27,641 nt of DNA from an uncultured Flavobacteriales bacterium (GCA_937911795.1 CALDPJ010000202.1:1-27641), one strand, 5' to 3'. Shown: positions 16,084-24,024, numbered from the stretch's first letter. Notes: generated from the letters alone by a model not told the origin. Program-made: numbers and translations.

Positions 16084-16623
16084 TTAATTGTCGTCTTTTT
16101 TCTCTGCGCTTTCATCCTTTGCTTTGCTTTCTGCTTTTGGAGCAGCTTTTGGCTTAGGAGTAGCTTTTGCCGGAGCGGCTTCTGCCGACTTTGGCTCAGC
16201 GGCTTTGGTCTCTGCCTGAGCTTTTGGCTTGGCAGTTTCCTCTGCTTTCGGTGCCGCTTTAGCTTTCGGTTCAGCTTTGGCCTCTGGCTTCTCGTCTTTT
16301 TTCTTAGAACCACTCTCAAGAATCTGCTGAATCTCGATCTGGGTCAGATATTGACGATGGCCGTTGGATTTCTGATATCCTTTACGACGTTTCTTTTTAA
16401 AGACGATCACTTTGTCGCCTTTCAGATGACCGATTACCTTTGCGCTAACCGAGGCACCTGATATAGCCGGGGCGCCAACGTTCACTTTTCCACCGTTGTC
16501 AACCAAAAGCACATTGTCAAAACTGACCGTGTCGCCTTCTTTGGCATTCAAACGATGTACATAAAGACGCTGATCTTTAGCAACTTTAAACTGCTGCCCT
16601 GCTATCTCAACTACTGCGTACAT
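16084..16623 (-). CDS. rplU: 50S ribosomal protein L21 with long Lys/Ala-rich tail
   Basis: Residues 1-103 are a normal bL21 ([14 protein letters not shown], then [17 protein letters not shown]), which binds 23S rRNA. About 76 further residues, almost only Lys, Ala, Pro and Glu, form a disordered tail ending AEKKDDN. The total is 179 residues, against about 103 in E. coli. The frame is open upstream to 16743, but the family start is MYAVVEIAG at 16621-16623. It is the first gene of the rplU-rpmA operon. Similar tails occur in other Bacteroidetes L21 proteins as far as I know. Confidence 0.96.
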   Translation of the reverse strand: MYAVVEIAGQQFKVAKDQRLYVHRLNAKEGDTVSFDNVLLVDNGGKVNVGAPAISGASVSAKVIGHLKGDKVIVFKKKRRKGYQKSNGHRQYLTQIEIQQILESGSKKKDEKPEAKAEPKAKAAPKAEETAKPKAQAETKAAEPKSAEAAPAKATPKPKAAPKAESKAKDESAEKKDDN

Positions 16624-16717
16624 GTTTCCTTTATTTAGAATTGGGGCGCGAAGGTACAAATAAGAATCAGTATGCTCAAATATTGCGCGGCTTGTTTTTT
16701 GGAATGAGGAATTATTT

Positions 16718-17668
16718 TTATTCGCTCGCTCCCGAAGTGCCAACAGAAACAGCCGTATTGGTGGTTTCTTTCCGTTTGTTCACCATATAAACACCTGATA
16801 TGATCACCGCAGTGAACAGTAAGTCGAGCCATGAAATTACTTCGCTGTCCATAAATCCCCAGAAAACAGCCACCACCGGAATCAGATAGGTGACCGAAGA
16901 GGCGAAAAGTGCATTGCTGATTTTTATAAGATGGTTGAAGAGTATCAACGCCACCGCTGTTCCGAGCACGGCCAGCACGGCCACATACGGAAGTCCTTCC
17001 TGGATTTTTTGGGAATGAAGCACTTCATTGAAAAATCCATCGTAGATCAAAAAAGCAAGACAAACAGGACTGACCCAAACCATAGCAAGTCCGGTGATTT
17101 GAACTGAACCGAGCCCGGTGAGATTGTTTTTTATGACATTCACGCTGATGGCATAGCAGACAGTAGCAAGTGCTACGCTGGCATAAGCCCAGAGCGGTGC
17201 TCCTGAAATACCATGGCTGTGTTCAAAAACCAGCATCATTGCGCCGGCGAGCGCTACCACAATGCCAATGTAGTTGATGACCGGATAGCGTTTACGATAC
17301 AGGAAAAATGCTACCATCAGTGTAAAAAGGGGAGTGAGTGCATTGAGAACTCCGGTGATGCTGCTGTTCAGTTCGGTTTGGGCAGTGGTGAACAAAAATG
17401 CGGGCAAACCATTTCCGGCCCATCCTACAATCGCCAGTGGAACCGCAAATTTGATGAGGTTCGCACGAAATTTTCTCAGGACGAAAGGAAGCATAACGGC
17501 ACTTGCAATCACCATACGAAGCGCTGCTACCTGTGTGTTCGAAAGCAGTGGATTGCCCTGACCGTCAGTCATTGCCTTTTTCATGAGAATAAACGAACTG
17601 CCCCAAATGGTAGCCAGCAGGATGAGCAATCCCCAGGATATCAGCAGATGTTTGGTTTTGACGGGCAT
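16718..17668 (-). CDS. EamA/DMT family transporter
   Basis: This 316-residue protein has ten predicted helices in two EamA repeats. Repeat one begins LLILLATIWGSSFILMKKAM, and repeat two begins near ASVALATVCYAISVNVIK. The end of repeat one carries LTPLFTLMVAFFLYRKRYPV, and that of repeat two SSVTYLIPVVAVFWGF. The family exports amino acids, nucleosides or other metabolites, and the substrate is not predictable. It is transcribed divergently from the metal-binding lipoprotein gene. Its leader carries TTTTGCATCCTCAA (17679-17692), identical to a stretch in the ctaA leader. Confidence 0.92.
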   Translation of the reverse strand: MPVKTKHLLISWGLLILLATIWGSSFILMKKAMTDGQGNPLLSNTQVAALRMVIASAVMLPFVLRKFRANLIKFAVPLAIVGWAGNGLPAFLFTTAQTELNSSITGVLNALTPLFTLMVAFFLYRKRYPVINYIGIVVALAGAMMLVFEHSHGISGAPLWAYASVALATVCYAISVNVIKNNLTGLGSVQITGLAMVWVSPVCLAFLIYDGFFNEVLHSQKIQEGLPYVAVLAVLGTAVALILFNHLIKISNALFASSVTYLIPVVAVFWGFMDSEVISWLDLLFTAVIISGVYMVNKRKETTNTAVSVGTSGASE

Positions 17669-17764
17669 TAAGTGAAATTTGAGGATGCAAAAATCAACAT
17701 ATTTCCATCATTATTCGGTGGATATTCATTAATTTCGCAGGATTCTGTGAATAAACCCGATGCT

Positions 17765-18292
17765 ATGAAAAACGCTTTGCTTATCTCCATCTCCGTTGCG
17801 GTTGTTGTAGCTGCATGCCAATCCTCTGCAACCACTGAATCAGTGGCGGAAAAAGAAATTAAAACCGTTGTCAACCGGATTGAAACCGAAGGCGTTGGTA
17901 AAACCGTGGCACATCTCGAAATTGAGGGTATGGGTTGCGTTATGGCGTGCGGAAGCGCCATTAAAAAAACATTGACCGGTCTGGATGGTGTGATTCTTAC
18001 AGAAATTGACTTCGAAAGCGAACGAGAATCTAATTTTGCGATCGTAGAGTATGACGGGAAAAAAGTGAGTAGCGAGGAAATGGTGATGGCGGTGAATGAG
18101 CTAAGAAAAGGTCATTACAAAGTAAGTGGAGTGGTCATTGAAGAATATGTTTCCAATGCTGTCAAATCAGATTCACCGGCTACAGAAGAATCCAAAACGG
18201 GTGGGGCTAAAAAATCATTGTTAGAACCTACCATCGACACCCGAAGCATCACCTTTCCCAATATCCTCGATATTCTGAACAGACTGAAATAA
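17765..18292 (+). CDS. Heavy-metal-associated (HMA) domain lipoprotein
   Basis: The 175-residue protein begins with a lipoprotein signal peptide (MKNALLISISVAVVVAAC, Cys18 lipidated). An HMA fold follows at residues ~46-125. The metal loop GMGCVMACGSAIKK has Cys58 and Cys62 in a C-x3-C spacing, where classic copper chaperones have C-x2-C. The rest (GLDGVILTEIDFESE, then VEYDGKKVSSEEMVMAVNEL) matches the HMA beta-alpha-beta pattern. The C-terminal ~50 residues are low-complexity. The frame is open to 17672, but only ATG 17765 gives a signal peptide. The gene lies 113 bases upstream of heme A synthase. A role in periplasmic copper handling for cytochrome oxidase is possible (inference). Confidence 0.85.
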   Translation: MKNALLISISVAVVVAACQSSATTESVAEKEIKTVVNRIETEGVGKTVAHLEIEGMGCVMACGSAIKKTLTGLDGVILTEIDFESERESNFAIVEYDGKKVSSEEMVMAVNELRKGHYKVSGVVIEEYVSNAVKSDSPATEESKTGGAKKSLLEPTIDTRSITFPNILDILNRLK

Positions 18293-18360
18293 CGTTTGGT
18301 AATTCCATTGACTGTTTTTTGCGAATAATTCGTTTTCGCCACCCCCCGTATTTTTATTTT

Positions 18361-18387
18361 TTGATCATAGACCATTGTCTAATTTTG
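18361..18387 (+). promoter_or_regulatory. Bacteroidetes-type promoter of ctaA
   Basis: TTG (18361-18363) lies 16 bases before TAATTTTG (18380-18387). The second element matches TAnnTTTG exactly, and the spacer is slightly short. The leader before GTG 18406 would be about 14 bases. Confidence 0.5.
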
Positions 18388-18405
18388 CATCCTCAATAAA
18401 TCCGG

Positions 18406-19437
18406 GTGCAAAAGAAGATACTTGTTACAGGCCAGATCTCCCTTTTACTGGTTTTTCTGGTGATGCTCGCCGGGTCGGTAGTGCGAATGACAGGCTCCGG
18501 AATGGGCTGTCCCGACTGGCCGAAGTGCTTCGGCTACTACATCCCTCCAACCGATGAAGCACAATTGACCTGGACACCAAACCACAAGTATTTGCACGGT
18601 CAGATGATCATCTCAAATGAGTCGCTGTTGGTGGCTGGTTCGGATTTTATTTCAGATGAAGAAATGAACCCGGAAAACTGGCGGGTTTACGATAAACACG
18701 ATTACGCAATCTTCAATCCGACGCACACCTGGATTGAATACATCAACCGCCTTTTTGGAGCATTGTCCGGAATTCCGGTTGCTGTTTTGTTGGTGCTCAG
18801 CTTATTTCACGTCAGAAAAGATCCTACTAATTTTGTGCTGAGCCTGCTGGCAATGGCAGCGCTGGGATACGTTGCATGGTTAGGAAAACTTGTAGTAGAC
18901 GGCCATTTGATACCACACAGCATCACCTATCACATGTTCGGTGCGCTGGCGGTTATGTTTTTAATTATTGCGGTTATTCACCGAAACCGTCGAACCAGGA
19001 TGATCGGAATACAGCCGTCTTCTTTGCTGCGGGTGTTGGGAATCGTTGTATTGCTATTTTCACTGATCCAGATTTTTCTGGGGACGAATGTTCGTGAAGA
19101 GGTGGATGCAATTGGTTCAACTTTCGAAAGAACACAATGGATTGATCAGCTCGGAAGTTTGTTTCTCTTTCATCGTAGCTTTTCTATTGCCGTGGTAGCC
19201 ATCAATGCATGGTTTATATATTCTCTATTGAAAATTGGTTGGCCCCTTAAATGGCCGATGGTTCTCATTGCTTTTATCAGCCTTGAAATAATAGCCGGTG
19301 TGGTGATGAATTACGCAGGCTTTCCGGCACTAATGCAGCCGGTTCATTTATTGTCGGCTATTTTTATAGGTGCGGTGCAGTTTTATCTGTGTCTGCAATT
19401 GTGGTTTGGAACCAGCAGAGAATTAGTCGCAGGCTGA
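18406..19437 (+). CDS. ctaA: Heme A synthase (COX15/CtaA family)
   Basis: This 343-residue integral membrane protein has about eight helices and oxidises the C-8 methyl of heme O to the formyl of heme A for cytochrome aa3-type oxidase. The start region SVVRMTGSGMGCPDWPKCFG is the Bacteroidetes CtaA signature. Family histidines are seen in HTWIEYINRLFGA, GHLIPHSITYHMFGAL, LFHRSFSI and QPVHLLSA. The start codon is GTG, with no in-frame ATG before conserved sequence. It overlaps the convergent gldD by 15 bases at its 3' end. No ctaB or oxidase subunit gene is nearby in the window. Confidence 0.93.
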   Translation: MQKKILVTGQISLLLVFLVMLAGSVVRMTGSGMGCPDWPKCFGYYIPPTDEAQLTWTPNHKYLHGQMIISNESLLVAGSDFISDEEMNPENWRVYDKHDYAIFNPTHTWIEYINRLFGALSGIPVAVLLVLSLFHVRKDPTNFVLSLLAMAALGYVAWLGKLVVDGHLIPHSITYHMFGALAVMFLIIAVIHRNRRTRMIGIQPSSLLRVLGIVVLLFSLIQIFLGTNVREEVDAIGSTFERTQWIDQLGSLFLFHRSFSIAVVAINAWFIYSLLKIGWPLKWPMVLIAFISLEIIAGVVMNYAGFPALMQPVHLLSAIFIGAVQFYLCLQLWFGTSRELVAG

Positions 19438-20001
19438 TTGCCGCCACTGCAGCGTTTCCACAAGGTATTCGACATCACGCGCAATAAAGTCTACTACGGG
19501 CTCCAACGAATCGCTGTTGACGTGGGCATTGAAATACAGCGATCCACGTAAAAAATGATTGACGCTGTCGGTCACATAAAACTGCAGTGGTGACGCAACA
19601 TCACCGGTGAGGTGGTAAACAAGTCCGTAGACACAATTTGAATCGTTACTCACCAGGCTGGTAATGATGTCGTTGGCCTTTACGTGGTGTTCGTACGACA
19701 GTTGATGGCTTTCTTCGAGCAGATTGCGCAAATCATCCTCAACCGGTTTATAAGTGAAATGGATTTTGGCTTTGTTATCCGGAAAATTAAGGTTGAACCA
19801 GCAACTTTCCGGTTTGTCGGCGCGGAGTTCAAACTGGCTGTAGGTCGGAATCTCAATTACAAACGGACATTCAATATCCACCACGTTGTATTCTTTTTCG
19901 GGAAGATCAATCCTGAAATAAGCTTTAGGACGTGGCACCGGATCTTCGGTACAGCCGGAAATGAAGATGATTATTAGAAGAATTGTACCTAAAATTTTCA
20001 A
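19423..20001 (-). CDS. gldD: Gliding motility lipoprotein GldD
   Basis: This 192-residue lipoprotein has signal peptide MKILGTILLIIIFISGC (Cys17 lipidated), then PVPRPKAYFRIDLPEKEY, the conserved start of mature GldD. In Flavobacterium johnsoniae, gldD mutants lose gliding and the type IX secretion-linked motility. It starts inside the end of gldE (ATGA-type 4-base overlap), as in other Bacteroidetes. Its 3' end overlaps the convergent ctaA by 15 bases. Confidence 0.93.
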   Translation of the reverse strand: MKILGTILLIIIFISGCTEDPVPRPKAYFRIDLPEKEYNVVDIECPFVIEIPTYSQFELRADKPESCWFNLNFPDNKAKIHFTYKPVEDDLRNLLEESHQLSYEHHVKANDIITSLVSNDSNCVYGLVYHLTGDVASPLQFYVTDSVNHFLRGSLYFNAHVNSDSLEPVVDFIARDVEYLVETLQWRQSACD

Positions 20002-21332
20002 TGTGGCTGATGATTATTGATCGTGATTTTTACGCGTTTAATTTTTCTTTTGTCGGCTGCATCTATCGTAAAGGTATAGTGTTCGAAATGGATGCGCTCA
20101 TTCTTTTTCGGGATTTTACCGGCCAGTTCCAGAATGAATCCTGCCAGAGAATCGGCTTCTCCTTTGTGGGTTTCAAACGGTGCTTCATCAATTTCAAGTA
20201 TGCGGTAGAGATCCACGAGCAGCGTTTTTCCTTCAAAAATATAATTGTGATCGTCGAGCCGGGAGTAGACAATTTCCTCGTCGTCAAATTCATCGGTGAT
20301 ATCACCCACAATTTCTTCAATCACATCCTCGAGCGTTACAATTCCGGATGTCCCTCCGTATTCATCCACAACGATGGCGAGGTGAATTTTTTTCTCCTGA
20401 AACTCTTTCAGTAAATCATCCAGCTTTTTATTCTCCGGAATATAAAACGGGTTGCGCACAAGGGTCTGCCACTTGAAATTAGATCTGTCGGCGTAAGGCA
20501 GCAGGTCTTTCAGGTAAAGCGTACCAACCACTTCGTCAAATGATTCCTTTATAATAGGAATACGGGAATAACCGGATTCGAGAATTCCTTTGATCAGCGT
20601 TTCGTACGAAGTTTTAATATCAAAAGCAGTTGTTTCTGTGCGCGGTCGCATGATTTGCCGCACTTCGATGTTTCCGAATTTTACAATTCCTTCGAGAATG
20701 CGATGTTCTTCCTTTGTTGTTTCCTGGTCGCGGGTTAGCTCCAGGGCGTGTTCAAGTTCATCAAAACTAACGTCGTTGTTGTGATTTGTGCGCCGCAGGT
20801 TTTTACTCAGGAAATTCGATCCATGTACAAGAACCCCACTCAACGGAGAAAATATTTTTGAAATAGCTGACAACGGAGACGCCATAAAAAGTGCCATGCG
20901 CAATGGGTTCGATGCAGCATAAATCTTGGGAATTACTTCGCCGAAAAGTAGAATGATGGCTGTTACAACAACAACTTCTATCACAAATTCCAGCAATTCA
21001 TTATCTGCTGTAAAAATGTTTCCGAGAATAAATGCTGATATCACGATAATTCCAATATTCACTAAATTATTGGATATTAGAATGGTGGCGAGTAAGCGTG
21101 AGGGTTTGCTCAGCAATTCGATGACCCGCTTATGGGATACCGAAGGGTTTTCTTCGAGGGTTTTTACATCACCGGGAGAGAGGGAGAAATAGGCAACTTC
21201 GGAGCCGGATACCATTGCAGAACAAACCAGCAGTACCAACAAGGCCACAATGGCTCCCAAAGTAACAGCATCCGGTCCGCTTAATGTTGTCGCCAGGATA
21301 CAATGAAAGGGTTCGCTTAGGGGAGGGTTCAC
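19998..21332 (-). CDS. gldE: Gliding motility-associated protein GldE (CNNM/CBS/CorC)
   Basis: The protein has 444 residues. A CNNM/DUF21 membrane domain (~20-200, with SAMVSGSEVAYFSLSP and ILISNNLVNIGIIVIS) is followed by a CBS pair (~215-330, IMRPRTETTAFDI and VVDEYGGTSGIVTLEDVIEEIVGDI) and a CorC_HlyC domain at the end (SLAGFILELAGKIPKKNERI). The same fold occurs in Mg2+/Co2+ efflux proteins. The gldE-gldD linkage identifies this member as GldE, which in F. johnsoniae can partly compensate for loss of GldD. The gene follows ssb by 27 bases. Confidence 0.92.
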   Translation of the reverse strand: MNPPLSEPFHCILATTLSGPDAVTLGAIVALLVLLVCSAMVSGSEVAYFSLSPGDVKTLEENPSVSHKRVIELLSKPSRLLATILISNNLVNIGIIVISAFILGNIFTADNELLEFVIEVVVVTAIILLFGEVIPKIYAASNPLRMALFMASPLSAISKIFSPLSGVLVHGSNFLSKNLRRTNHNNDVSFDELEHALELTRDQETTKEEHRILEGIVKFGNIEVRQIMRPRTETTAFDIKTSYETLIKGILESGYSRIPIIKESFDEVVGTLYLKDLLPYADRSNFKWQTLVRNPFYIPENKKLDDLLKEFQEKKIHLAIVVDEYGGTSGIVTLEDVIEEIVGDITDEFDDEEIVYSRLDDHNYIFEGKTLLVDLYRILEIDEAPFETHKGEADSLAGFILELAGKIPKKNERIHFEHYTFTIDAADKRKIKRVKITINNHQPH

Positions 21333-21359
21333 TATACGTTATAAATGTGTTGCCCGATA

Positions 21360-21812
21360 TTAAAAGGGTAAGTCGTCTTCTTCTGATTCAATATCCGGAG
21401 CATTGCTGCCGGTATTACCGGATTCAACAGATTCATTCCGGGGTTCCGGACGTTCGGATCTGCCGCTGTCGCCATCGGATTTTCCGCCGAGCATGGTCAT
21501 TTCATTGGCTACAATTTCGGTCATATACCGCTGATTGCCTTCTTTATCCTGATAGCTGCGCGTCTGGATTTTTCCTTCTACGTAAATTTGTTTTCCTTTT
21601 TCCAGAAATCGCTCTGCGACATCCGCCAGTCCGCGCCACATAACTATGTTGTGCCATTCGGTGCGGGTTATGGTTTGGCCGGTATTCCGATCCTTATATG
21701 ATTCGGAGGTTGCCAGCGGAAAAGAGCAAACTTTTACTCCGTTTTCGAGCGTTCGTACTTCCGGATCTTTTCCGAGGTTTCCGAGTAGAATTACTTTATT
21801 TACACCAGCCAT
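21360..21812 (-). CDS. ssb: Single-stranded DNA-binding protein
   Basis: This 150-residue protein has an OB-fold (residues 1-~110: [40 protein letters not shown]), a short acidic, Gly/Ser/Asn-rich linker and the protein-interaction tip DDLPF. It coats single-stranded DNA in replication and repair. It lies 43 bases downstream of mutY, with its own likely -7 element, and leads into gldE-gldD. Confidence 0.97.
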   Translation of the reverse strand: MAGVNKVILLGNLGKDPEVRTLENGVKVCSFPLATSESYKDRNTGQTITRTEWHNIVMWRGLADVAERFLEKGKQIYVEGKIQTRSYQDKEGNQRYMTEIVANEMTMLGGKSDGDSGRSERPEPRNESVESGNTGSNAPDIESEEDDLPF

Positions 21813-21828
21813 AAGTCTTAATTTTCTG

Positions 21829-21836
21829 CAAATATA
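21829..21836 (-). promoter_or_regulatory. -7 element (TATATTTG) of ssb
   Basis: TATATTTG on the minus strand matches TAnnTTTG exactly and lies 16 bases before the ssb start codon. A TTG upstream (21851-21853) is only 14 bases away, closer than usual. Confidence 0.45.
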
Positions 21837-21855
21837 TCGGGTTTAAATTACAATT

Positions 21856-22908
21856 TTATTTTGTTTCTGTGAAAATCCATTCTGACAGGTAGCGTTCTAC
21901 CGGTTTGGGTACCGCAAATTTCTCAAGATCGGCAGGCTCACCAATGAATATCAACCGATCTGTCGGAGAATATTCATCCAGTTCAAAGCGCCAGAAACGG
22001 GCAATTATTTTCCGGTGAGTAAGTAAATGAGCTACCGGTTTGGAAGCTTCCGCAAACTTTAAAGATGGAAGTCCGGATTGTGTGGCGGCATGTTGTATTT
22101 CCGTTCGGGTAGATTTTTTTCTGCTGCTCAGTAGCGGAAATTCGTACAAGTTTCCCCAGATTCCGCTGGATGGACGTTGTTGAAGAAAAACTCCATTGTT
22201 CACGCGGATCACGAAATAATTCAGGTGCATCAATTCTTTTCGCGTGACTTTTGATTTCACCGGAAGTTCTGCTACGCGATCATTTTTCAGGGCTATACAA
22301 CTGTTATTAAAAGGACAGATTTCGCATTGCGGATTTGAGGGCGTACATATTAACGCACCAAATTCCATTATTGCCTGATTAAAATTTCCGGGTTGTTCTT
22401 TGTTGAGCAGCGATCCCGCCAAATTCTGAAATTCTTTTTTGCCCCGGGTCGAATCAATTGGTGTTTCAATGCCAAAATGCCGGCTTAAAAAGCGATAGAC
22501 ATTACCGTCTACAACGGCTACAGGTTCCTCATAACAAATGGAAGCAATCGCGGCGGCAGAATAAGTTCCGACACCTTTCAGTTTGAGCAGGTCGAGATAG
22601 TTGTCAGGAAATTTCCCATCGAACTCGTGCACCACCTGTTTGGCTGCCGTGTGAAGATTTCGTGCCCTGGAATAATATCCTAACCCCTGCCAGAGTTTGA
22701 GTATTTCTTCTTCTCTGGCCGAGGCCAATGCTTCAACAGTAGGGTAGTTTTGAATAAAACGGATATAATAAGGTAAACCTTGCTGGATCCTGGTCTGTTG
22801 CAAGATGATTTCTGAAAGCCATACGCGATATGGAGTCGGCTCGGTTCGCCATGGTAATTGGCGTTTATTTTTTGAATACCAAGTGTTTAGCACTGATGTG
22901 AAATTCAT
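21856..22908 (-). CDS. mutY: A/G-specific adenine glycosylase
   Basis: This 350-residue enzyme removes adenine mispaired with 8-oxoguanine. The catalytic Glu33 is in LSEIILQQTR. The helix-hairpin-helix is LKLKGVGTYSAAAIAS, with catalytic Asp134 in VDGNVYR. The [4Fe-4S] ligands are Cys188, Cys195, Cys198 and Cys204 (C-x6-C-x2-C-x5-C). A C-terminal NUDIX-like domain (NYFVIRVNNGVFLQQRPSSGIW) recognises 8-oxoG. The frame extends 13 codons further up, but MNFTSVLNTWYSKNKRQLPWR fits the family start. It is divergent from the HU gene. Confidence 0.96.
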   Translation of the reverse strand: MNFTSVLNTWYSKNKRQLPWRTEPTPYRVWLSEIILQQTRIQQGLPYYIRFIQNYPTVEALASAREEEILKLWQGLGYYSRARNLHTAAKQVVHEFDGKFPDNYLDLLKLKGVGTYSAAAIASICYEEPVAVVDGNVYRFLSRHFGIETPIDSTRGKKEFQNLAGSLLNKEQPGNFNQAIMEFGALICTPSNPQCEICPFNNSCIALKNDRVAELPVKSKVTRKELMHLNYFVIRVNNGVFLQQRPSSGIWGNLYEFPLLSSRKKSTRTEIQHAATQSGLPSLKFAEASKPVAHLLTHRKIIARFWRFELDEYSPTDRLIFIGEPADLEKFAVPKPVERYLSEWIFTETK

Positions 22909-22944
22909 TGATGGGGTAAAAAGGGGTGTTAAATGCTTCAATTT

Positions 22945-22952
22945 CAAAGTTA
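22945..22952 (-). promoter_or_regulatory. -7 element (TAACTTTG) of mutY
   Basis: TAACTTTG on the minus strand is an exact TAnnTTTG match, 36 bases before the chosen mutY start. No clear -33 TTG accompanies it. The choice of ATG 22908 over the upstream ATG 22947 agrees with this position, because 22947 lies inside the element. Confidence 0.4.
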
Positions 22953-22964
22953 ATCGAATTTATG

Positions 22965-22994
22965 TTTGACGTATCAGCCTGATCTTTATATTTG
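22965..22994 (+). promoter_or_regulatory. Bacteroidetes promoter of the HU gene
   Basis: TTTG (22965-22968), an 18-base spacer and TATATTTG (22987-22994) match the -33/-7 consensus in both sequence and spacing. The leader to the HU start at 23043 would be about 43 bases, AT-rich and without a Shine-Dalgarno sequence. This is the best vegetative promoter in the window. Confidence 0.75.
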
Positions 22995-23042
22995 CCACTG
23001 AAACGAAACATTTTTGAAACTTTTAATTAAAGCTTAATAATT

Positions 23043-23336
23043 ATGACTAAAGCAGATTTGGTGAGTGAAATTTCTGAAAAAACCGGAGTTGAAAAAGCGG
23101 CGGTTCAATCAACGATCGAAACTTTCATGACTTCCGTTAAAGGATCTTTGGAAAAAGGTGAGAACGTATACCTACGAGGATTTGGAAGTTTTATTGTGAA
23201 GAAACGCGCAAAGAAAACCGGACGAAACATTTCCAAAAACACCACGATCATTATTCCTGAGCACTTTATTCCTGCATTTAAACCTGCAAAAGTGTTTGTA
23301 GAAAAAGTAAGATCTAAGGTGAAGAAGAAGAAATAA
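23043..23336 (+). CDS. HU family DNA-binding protein
   Basis: This 97-residue nucleoid protein has the HU dimer core MTKADLVSEISEKTGVEKAAV and the arm region LRGFGSFIVKKRAKKTGRNIS, including the DNA-intercalating arm residues around IIIPEHFIPAFKPAK. In place of the usual R-N-P-x-T arm, the arm reads GRNISKNTTIIIPE, a common Bacteroidetes variant. The tail is highly basic (SKVKKKK). It has a strong own promoter. A perfect terminator hairpin starts 23 bases after its stop, inside the next gene. Confidence 0.97.
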   Translation: MTKADLVSEISEKTGVEKAAVQSTIETFMTSVKGSLEKGENVYLRGFGSFIVKKRAKKTGRNISKNTTIIIPEHFIPAFKPAKVFVEKVRSKVKKKK

Positions 23337-23357
23337 CCTGTGAATATTATTTTTCTC

Positions 23358-23858
23358 ATGAGCAGCCAAAAGAAACCACAATTTGTTGTACTTTTGGCTG
23401 CTCTTTTTTTGATAGTTCTTTTAATACTTGCTCCGCGAATTCCAAGGGAATACAGAGAAATGGCTGAAGAAGTTTCGCTTCAATCAGCCGACCCTATGGA
23501 ACAACGGATCAATGAAGCGGTAGCAATGGTGCAGAGCGGAAACAATCCCATGCAAGGCATTATGATGCTCCGCGAAATTCTTGAAGAGGAGCCGGATCAG
23601 GTAGAAGTCCATTGGCACCTGGCGCATTTTTCGGTTCAGAGCGGCCAGTTCGATAAGGCTGCAGAACGTTTCGAGAAAGTGGTAGAACTCGATCAGGCAG
23701 GAGAATTTCCTGATGCTCGGTTTTATCTGGGTAAGACATACGCGTCGCTCAACAGAAATGAAGAAGCTATCCGGCATTTTGAACAGTATCTTGTACAAAC
23801 TACCGATAGCACTGTTAAAAGAAGAGTAGAAGAGTTTATTACAGAATTGAAGAAATAA
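23358..23858 (+). CDS. Membrane-anchored TPR protein
   Basis: The protein has 166 residues. A short basic start (MSSQKKPQF) and one membrane helix (residues ~10-27, VVLLAALFLIVLLILAP) are followed by an extracytoplasmic region with two to three TPR motifs (HWHLAHFSVQSGQFDKAAERF; ARFYLGKTYASLNRNEEAIRHF). ATG 23358 is chosen over the GTG at 23340 because it places the basic residues just before the helix. The first 50 bases of the gene form the terminator hairpin of the HU gene, an unusual overlap. The role is unknown. Confidence 0.85.
   Translation: MSSQKKPQFVVLLAALFLIVLLILAPRIPREYREMAEEVSLQSADPMEQRINEAVAMVQSGNNPMQGIMMLREILEEEPDQVEVHWHLAHFSVQSGQFDKAAERFEKVVELDQAGEFPDARFYLGKTYASLNRNEEAIRHFEQYLVQTTDSTVKRRVEEFITELKK
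23360..23410 (+). terminator. HU terminator lying inside the start of the TPR gene
   Basis: gagcagccaaaag (23360-23372) and cttttggctgctc (23391-23403) pair perfectly over 13 bp around an 18-base loop. Seven T (23404-23410) follow directly. This is a textbook intrinsic terminator just after the HU stop. Its 5' arm begins on the G of the next gene's ATG. Confidence 0.85.
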
Positions 23859-23877
23859 CAGATAAAAGTTTTGAGTT

Positions 23878-23970
23878 ATGCCAAGCGGTAAGAAAAGAAA
23901 AAGACATAAAATGTCTACCCATAAACGCAAAAAACGTTTAAGAAAAAACCGACACAAGAAGAAGAAGTAA
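23878..23970 (+). CDS. Tiny basic protein of the AURKAIP1/COX24 type
   Basis: This 30-residue protein reads MPSGKKRKRHKMSTHKRKKR and then LRKNRHKKKK, with 20 Lys, Arg or His residues after the first few. It matches the short bacterial members of the AURKAIP1/COX24 family (DUF1713), whose mitochondrial relative mS38 sits on the small ribosomal subunit. These are found throughout Bacteroidetes and are probably ribosome-associated. It starts 19 bases after the TPR gene and is followed by a 108-base gap. It is easily missed by gene finders because of its size. Confidence 0.82.
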   Translation: MPSGKKRKRHKMSTHKRKKRLRKNRHKKKK

Positions 23971-24024
23971 TTCTTGATTCAGGTCCTTACGATAACTACT
24001 TCCTGTTAGCATCTTCCTGGATTG

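Noticed and set aside
16080..16319. Arg/Lys-rich 79-codon frame on the minus strand
   Set aside because: It is an out-of-frame reading of the low-complexity L21 tail.
18319..18343. Dyad cgaat-a-attcg with following T before ctaA
   Set aside because: The centre of one base cannot form a hairpin loop, and the alternative 5-bp stem (gcgaa/ttcgc) is too weak to call a terminator.
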